A stretch of 11,736 nt of DNA, taken from an uncultured Asticcacaulis sp. GTDB taxonomy: Bacteria; Pseudomonadota; Alphaproteobacteria; Caulobacterales; Caulobacteraceae. A program made the translations under genes and the position numbers. The notes under the pieces are model-generated. The model did no database searches, had not been told where the DNA came from, and saw only the letters and a list, made by a program, of their open reading frames with translations. This document shows positions 8,003 through 11,736 of this stretch, piece after piece. The stretch's first letter is position 1. Each line of letters begins with the position of its first letter. The DNA lies in assembly GCA_946482045.1 (NCBI GenBank), contig CAMLPZ010000121.1, forward strand, positions 1 through 11,736, written 5' to 3'.

Positions 8003-8016
8003 GATACATTATTACA
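8003..8016 (-). promoter_or_regulatory. Candidate Zur operator, site 2 (inverted copy of site 1 core)
   Basis: Read on the minus strand these bases are TGTAATAATGTATC, matching the TGTAATAATATAAC core of site 1 (7972-7985) at 12 of 14 positions, including a perfect 9-base identity. The two copies are inverted, with 17 bases between them. This copy is closer to zur (57 bases before its ATG) and could serve autoregulation. Confidence 0.42.
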
Positions 8017-8073
8017 CCAGAGGCTAAATAAACCGCTGTTGCGAAAAGCCGGAACGCGCCTTACCTTGGGAGC

Positions 8074-8550
8074 ATGAGTCACGCCTGTGCCCACCACGAC
8101 CACGACCATCATCGCCCCTCCGACACGCCCGCGCGGCTGGCGGAGGCGGAGGCCTTGTGCGCCGATGCTGGCGAGCGCATGACCTCGGCGCGACTTAGGA
8201 CCTATGAACTGGTCCTCGATGCCGGTGGGCCGATCAAGGCTTATGACGTTATCGACCGCTTCCATCCGGACGGCGCGGCCAAGCCGCCGACCGTCTATCG
8301 CGCGCTCACTTTCCTGGAGCAGATGGGGCTGATCCACCGCATCGAAAGCCTGAACGCCTTCGTCGCCTGCGGCGCACATGACCACAAGCATACGGCCGGG
8401 TTCCTGTTATGCGACTGCTGCGGACGCAGCGTCGAGATCGCCATTCCGAACGTGGCCGACATCGAAGCCACCGCGCAAACGGCCGGCTTCAAGGTTTCGC
8501 ACATCACCATGGAAGCACGCGGCCTGTGTCAGGCGTGCAGCCAGGAGTAA
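8074..8550 (+). CDS. zur: Fur-family transcriptional regulator, Zur type
   Basis: The 158-residue product is a Fur-superfamily repressor. The N-terminal winged-helix region spans about 21-92 and contains the family-typical MTSARLRTYELVLDAG, IKAYDVIDRF and PPTVYRALTFLEQMGLIHRI segments. The C-terminal dimerisation and metal-binding part follows. C99 and the H102/H104/H106 cluster fit the regulatory metal site. The two CxxC pairs, C113/C116 and C152/C155, fit the structural zinc site of Zur proteins such as that of E. coli. The first 13 residues contain six histidines and a cysteine (H3, C5, H7, H8, H10, H12, H13). With zinc bound, Zur represses zinc-uptake genes, and the divergent receptor is the obvious target. 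GGGAG lies unusually close to the ATG, but no better start exists without losing the conserved helix. Zur rather than Fur, Mur or Irr is favoured by both the cysteines and the context. Confidence 0.88.
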   Translation: MSHACAHHDHDHHRPSDTPARLAEAEALCADAGERMTSARLRTYELVLDAGGPIKAYDVIDRFHPDGAAKPPTVYRALTFLEQMGLIHRIESLNAFVACGAHDHKHTAGFLLCDCCGRSVEIAIPNVADIEATAQTAGFKVSHITMEARGLCQACSQE

Positions 8551-8564
8551 GAAACATGCCCGCA

Positions 8565-8579
8565 GCGGCGATTAGCCGC
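8565..8579 (+). other. Small hairpin after zur
   Basis: GCGGC and GCCGC flank the loop GATTA 14 bases after the zur stop. There is no T run, so it is at best a weak or Rho-assisted terminator or a transcript-end stabiliser. Confidence 0.25.
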
Positions 8580-8710
8580 ACTGCCTTCGCACCCGCGGAA
8601 AACGCTTGCATGTGATCACGGTTAATTTAGACACCAATATCACTCAGTTATTGCGTTTATAACCGACTCGCGGATGCCTGACTGCATCTGCCCCAGTGCG
8701 ATCAGCCCAA

Positions 8711-9928
8711 ATGCCCGCTCCGACTTCAACGACCGCCGCGACGCTCCAGATGATCGACCCGGCGTCGCTGCGCCACATCCTGGAGCAGCACGCGCTCTTC
8801 AAGGCGAACCGTCCTGGCGGACGGATCGCCAACCTGTCCTATATCGACCTGACCGAAATGAAGCTGGAGGGCGTCGACCTCAGCGACGCCAACCTGACCG
8901 GCGCGCGCCTTTACGGCGCCAGTCTGCGCGACTCGCTCTTCATGCGCGCCAACATGTTCGGCTGTGACCTGCGTAATGCCGACCTGCGCTTCGCCCGCCT
9001 CGATCGCGCCGACCTGCGCGGCGCCTGCCTGCGCGGGGCCAATCTGTCGGCCGCCTCGCTCATCGGCGCCGACCTGCGCGAAGGCCAGATCGCCTTCAAG
9101 GACGACAAGCAGGGCCTGCGCCTGATGAAGCACGAAAAGCGGCCGGGCGAGCTCGACTACGCCATCCTCTCCGGCGCAGACCTGTCGGGCGCCCGCATGA
9201 ACGGCGCCCTAGCGGTCTCGACCGACTTCAGCGACGCCAACCTGTCAGGCGCGGTCATGAGCCAGGCCAAGCTGCGCAAGGCCAATCTCAACGGCGCCAT
9301 GATCAACGGCGCGGACCTGTCGGGCGCGGATGTGACGGGCGCGACCATGCGCGGCGCCATCATGGTCGATACGACGACCAGCGGCTGCAATCTGAAAGAG
9401 GCCGACACCGCCGACATGTTGGAAGCGCCGGTCGCCGTCTTTATCGACGACCAGCCGCTCGACCAGCTGCTGACGGAACACGAGCAGTGGGTAAAGACCG
9501 GTGGTGTTTCCGGCACGCGCCACAGCTTTGCCAGGGTCGATTTCCGCCTGGTCAAGGTCATGAGGGGCCGCAGCCTGTCGACGCTGGACGCGTCCGAGGC
9601 CGTCTTCTTCGGCATGGACTTAAGCGGCATCGAGCTTCAGGGCGCCAATCTCGTCAATGCCGATTTGCGCCGCTGTAATCTCAAGGGTGCGGACCTGCGC
9701 GGCGCGCGTCTGCAGGGCGCAAAGTTGAACAATGCCTGCCTCGAAGGCGCCAATCTCGGCCCGCTCGACCTCGGCGGCGGACGGCTGATCCGCAGCGACC
9801 TGACCGGTGCGAACCTTTGCCACGCGGACATCAGCCGTGCCGACCTGACACGCGCGCGTATGATCGCGGTCATCACCGACCATATACGCGACAGGGGCAC
9901 CAACTATACGCTGACCGAACGGGAATAG
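8711..9928 (+). CDS. Pentapeptide-repeat protein
   Basis: The 405-residue product is dominated by A-(D/N)-L-x-x pentapeptide repeats, which fold into a right-handed quadrilateral beta helix. Repeats run at about 47-125 and 149-235. They are interrupted by a charged insert at 126-148 ([17 protein letters not shown]). A linker at about 236-275 contains [12 protein letters not shown] and [11 protein letters not shown], and a third block runs at about 276-385. The short tail ends in YTLTERE. The linker resembles the 'H-x-x-W-x-x-(S/T)-G-G-x-x-G' segment seen between solenoid blocks in other alphaproteobacterial pentapeptide proteins. There is no signal peptide or membrane segment, so it is probably cytosolic. 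Some family members mimic DNA and bind gyrase, but nothing here shows that, and the partner is unknown. ATG 8711 was chosen over an in-frame GTG at 8696; neither has a good ribosome site. It lies 160 bases after zur on the same strand, so it may or may not be co-transcribed. Confidence 0.87.
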   Translation: MPAPTSTTAATLQMIDPASLRHILEQHALFKANRPGGRIANLSYIDLTEMKLEGVDLSDANLTGARLYGASLRDSLFMRANMFGCDLRNADLRFARLDRADLRGACLRGANLSAASLIGADLREGQIAFKDDKQGLRLMKHEKRPGELDYAILSGADLSGARMNGALAVSTDFSDANLSGAVMSQAKLRKANLNGAMINGADLSGADVTGATMRGAIMVDTTTSGCNLKEADTADMLEAPVAVFIDDQPLDQLLTEHEQWVKTGGVSGTRHSFARVDFRLVKVMRGRSLSTLDASEAVFFGMDLSGIELQGANLVNADLRRCNLKGADLRGARLQGAKLNNACLEGANLGPLDLGGGRLIRSDLTGANLCHADISRADLTRARMIAVITDHIRDRGTNYTLTERE

Positions 9929-9970
9929 TCCGCAGAACGCCGATATCGTTGAAAAAGTCCGCATTGCGGT

Positions 9971-10007
9971 CTTGCTGAAGTGCTGATTCATTTCCTTGGT
10001 CAGCAAG
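9971..10007. repeat. Inverted repeat at the left side of the IS remnant
   Basis: CTTGCTGA at 9971-9978 is matched by TCAGCAAG at 10000-10007, a perfect 8-base inverted repeat around 21 bases, just before the transposase ribosome site AAGGAG at 10005-10010. It could be a subterminal part of the insertion sequence or an expression-limiting hairpin. The GTTGAAAAAGTCC at 9949-9961 resembles IS ends, but no matching copy is found on the right side. Confidence 0.35.
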
Positions 10008-10018
10008 GAGATGCGGTC

Positions 10019-10254
10019 ATGATGGGCGAACGGACAGCAATGCGGGGAGCCTTGTTTTACGCATTCGACCTCGAACGCCATGTCCCTTCCGACCATTTGA
10101 TCCGGTCGATCGACAGGTCGTGGACTTATCCGGCATCCGCGAGCACCTTCGTCCCTTTTACAGCGATACGGGCCGGCCATCGATCGATCCGGAACTGATG
10201 ATCCGGATGCTGCTGGTGGGCTATTGCCTCGGCATCCGATCAGAGCGCAGGCTC
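10019..10254 (+). pseudogene. Transposase remnant, DUF772-type (IS5/IS1182-like), frameshifted and truncated
   Basis: The start at 10019, preceded by AAGGAG eight bases upstream, gives MMGERTAMRGALFYAFDLER and continues to RSIDR at about 10117. There the frame breaks. The expected continuation FVDLSGIREHLRPFYSDTGR resumes in the next frame from 10120, consistent with loss of one base at about 10118. The second part ends with LMIRMLLVGYCLGIRSERRL at about 10254, typical of the DUF772 N-terminal domain of IS5/IS1182-type transposases. The catalytic DDE domain, roughly the last three quarters of the protein, is missing and the downstream sequence is unrelated. This is a dead relic of an insertion sequence. 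The IS family assignment is from memory of similar N-termini and is less certain than the transposase call itself. Confidence 0.85.
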
Positions 10255-10279
10255 TACAGCTGGTCTGAGGTGCGGCAGC

Positions 10280-10316
10280 GGCCCTCGACATCCGTTAGAT
10301 ACGAATATCGAGGGCC
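10280..10316. repeat. Inverted repeat between the IS remnant and the GH3 gene
   Basis: GGCCCTCGA at 10280-10288 and TCGAGGGCC at 10308-10316 form a perfect 9-base-pair stem, with two more pairs beyond one mismatch and a loop of 13 bases. No T run flanks it on either strand, so it is not a classical terminator. It may be a repetitive palindromic element or remnant DNA from the insertion event. Confidence 0.4.
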
Positions 10317-10317
10317 T

Positions 10318-10341
10318 AAAACGTGGGCGGCGATAACCGCC
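10318..10341 (-). terminator. Candidate terminator of the GH3 gene
   Basis: GGCGG at 10326-10330 and CCGCC at 10337-10341 pair around a 6-base loop. On the minus strand the stem is followed after a few bases by TTTT (complement of 10318-10321). It begins 34 bases beyond the stop of the minus-strand GH3 gene. A second CCGCCC copy at 10348-10353 allows an alternative, larger pairing with 10325-10330. Confidence 0.45.
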
Positions 10342-10374
10342 ATTTTACCGCCCCCTTCTTCTATAAGCCGGTCT

Positions 10375-11736
10375 CTATTTGCCCTTCACTTTTTGGCCGT
10401 GAATGTCGAACGTGGCGGCCGAAAGCGTTATTTCGATCCCCTTGCCAAGGCTATCCGCAGCAGAACCGGCAGCCACGCTATAGGTTCCCGCCTTCAACTG
10501 CCACGTCTTGGTTGCCGGATCGTAGGTCGACAGGGTCCTCGGATCGACGGATACCGTTACGGTCTTCGCCTGGCCTGGCCTCAAAGAGACCTTGTCCCAA
10601 CCCACCAGGCGTTTTGGCGCTTCCCAACCCGCGCCCTGGGGCGCCGTGACATAGATTTGCGGAACATCCGCCGCCTCGCGCTTGCCGGTGTTCGACACGA
10701 CAAGGCTAAGCGAAAGATCGCCATCGCGCACGTCAGCCTTCAGGTTTCTGTAGGCGAAACTGGAATAGGTCAGTCCGTGTCCGAACGCGAACAGCGGTCG
10801 CAGCTTTTGCTTGTCGAACCACTTGTAGCCGACGGCGGCGCCCTCGATGTCATAATTGATTTGCGTGATGGGCTTGTCGGGCTTGCCCAGCCCGTCGAGC
10901 ACAGGCCGCGGCAACTGGTCGAGCGACGCGGGAAAGGTTACCGGAAGACGGCCCGAAGGCGAAACGGCACCGGTCAGCACACGCGCGATGGCGGTGCCTC
11001 CCTGGCTGCCCGGGTACCAGGCCTCTAGTACGGCGCGGGTCTTTGAGAGCCACGGCATAAGGACCGGACCACCGGTCTCCAGCACGACCACCGTATTTTT
11101 GTTTGCCGACGCCACGGTCTCGATCAGAGCGTCGCCGTTCTGGTCCAGGGACATAGCTGCGTCCACCGCCTCAGCCGTCCACTGGGTGCCGAACACGATG
11201 ACGACGTCGGCCGATTTCGCCAGTTCCGCCGCCGCTTGCGGATCTTTTCCATCGTCATAGACGACTTCGGCCTTGGTCAGGCGTTTGAGCGCGGCCACCG
11301 GTGAATCCGGATAGTAGGTCACGGGACCGGGGAAGAATTTGGGTCCCAGATCAAGGTCCGCCACCGGGTTGCCGCCCCTGCCATAGACCTGGGACGATCC
11401 GCCGCCCGAGATGACGCCACGGTCGGCGTGGCCGCCCAGCACGACGATCTTCCTGGCGTTGGCGGCCAAAGGCAGAATGCCGTCGTTTTTCAGGAGCACC
11501 ATGCCGGCCTCGGCATCGGCCTGGGAGACCTTGCCGTTTGCCGTGAAGTCGATCTGATCGTCTTTGACATCGACGGCATTATCGAAGACGCCGGTCGAGA
11601 ACATGGCCCACAGGACGCGGCGCACCATATCGTCCAGCCTGGCTTCCGTCACCTGCCCTGAGGCGACGGCATCGGCCAATGCGCCGGCGAAGTACGGGGC
11701 CTTGTCGAACGGATAGCCCGATTGCTGATCGAGACC
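10375..11736 (-). CDS. Glycoside hydrolase family 3 (beta-glucosidase-type), C-terminal part
   Basis: The 3' 453 codons of a GH3 gene are visible and the frame is open to the right edge. The fragment opens with GLDQQSG, which in GH3 enzymes follows shortly after the nucleophile-bearing S-D-W segment, so the catalytic Asp is just outside the window. An ADAV..GQVTEARLDDMVRRVL helix pair comes next. The alpha/beta sandwich domain has VLLKNDGILPL at 80-90, IVVLGGHAD at 97-105, GGGSSQV at 111-117, WYPGSQGG at 240-247 and PSGRLPVTFP at 260-269. A Glu that may serve as acid/base lies in the loop around residue 189 (WTAEAVDAAMSLDQNGD). The end is a fibronectin-III-like domain at about 350-425 (ADVPQIYV, PKRLVGWDKVSLRPGQ, GTYSVAAGSA). 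Such enzymes release terminal beta-linked glucose or xylose from oligosaccharides. The signal peptide and N-terminal barrel cannot be seen. No frameshift is present, and the gene follows the IS remnant tail to tail. Confidence 0.94.
   Translation of the reverse strand, partial: GLDQQSGYPFDKAPYFAGALADAVASGQVTEARLDDMVRRVLWAMFSTGVFDNAVDVKDDQIDFTANGKVSQADAEAGMVLLKNDGILPLAANARKIVVLGGHADRGVISGGGSSQVYGRGGNPVADLDLGPKFFPGPVTYYPDSPVAALKRLTKAEVVYDDGKDPQAAAELAKSADVVIVFGTQWTAEAVDAAMSLDQNGDALIETVASANKNTVVVLETGGPVLMPWLSKTRAVLEAWYPGSQGGTAIARVLTGAVSPSGRLPVTFPASLDQLPRPVLDGLGKPDKPITQINYDIEGAAVGYKWFDKQKLRPLFAFGHGLTYSSFAYRNLKADVRDGDLSLSLVVSNTGKREAADVPQIYVTAPQGAGWEAPKRLVGWDKVSLRPGQAKTVTVSVDPRTLSTYDPATKTWQLKAGTYSVAAGSAADSLGKGIEITLSAATFDIHGQKVKGK

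Noticed and set aside
8711..9928. Repetitive GCC-GAC-CTG pattern considered as a DNA repeat array
   Set aside because: The periodicity is 15 bases and in frame, fully explained by pentapeptide coding repeats; there are no conserved repeats with unique spacers, so it is not CRISPR.
9620..10291. Minus-strand open frame of 223 codons across the pentapeptide gene end and the IS remnant
   Set aside because: The part opposite the pentapeptide repeats is a repetitive reverse-complement shadow, and it crosses into the IS remnant, so it is not a real gene.

Overview
The window is GC-rich alphaproteobacterial chromosome, most likely from a member of the Caulobacteraceae (an Asticcacaulis- or Caulobacter-like organism). 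That placement is inferred from a RodZ gene directly upstream of ispG, a SapC-family protein next to a TonB-dependent receptor, secreted glycoside hydrolases, TTGACG-type -35 elements and the overall codon style. No rRNA or other phylogenetic marker is present to confirm it.

Layout from left to right. Bases 1-299 hold the 3' end of an EAL-domain (cyclic-di-GMP phosphodiesterase type) gene on the plus strand, which converges on a minus-strand pair, rodZ then ispG (1449-343 and 2734-1520). Divergent from rodZ is a small hotdog/MaoC-like gene (2994-3407, plus), which converges on a gene for a secreted clan-A glycoside hydrolase (4537-3434, minus). A gene-free stretch of about 400 bases ends in a strong terminator that serves the next minus-strand gene, a SapC-family protein (5728-4940). 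Upstream of that lies a TonB-dependent receptor with a His/Glu-rich loop (7933-5906, minus). Divergent from the receptor is a Fur-family regulator of the Zur type (8074-8550, plus), followed by a pentapeptide-repeat protein (8711-9928, plus). A frameshifted and truncated transposase remnant (10019-10254) separates it from the 3' part of a GH3 beta-glucosidase-type gene on the minus strand, which runs off the right edge.

The most coherent functional unit is the receptor/zur pair. The receptor resembles ZnuD-type zinc receptors, the regulator has the cysteine pairs of Zur, and the 140 bases between them carry two inverted copies of a 14-base AT-rich element. One copy sits between plausible -35 and -10 elements for the receptor. 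This fits zinc-repressed outer-membrane zinc uptake, and SapC may be part of the same transcript. The two glycoside hydrolases suggest polysaccharide processing but are not adjacent to each other. I found no CRISPR array, tRNA, rRNA or phage module. I did not find a clearly new multi-gene system; the least explained items are the SapC protein beside the zinc receptor, the hotdog protein without a recognisable catalytic motif, and the lower-GC secreted glycosidase.
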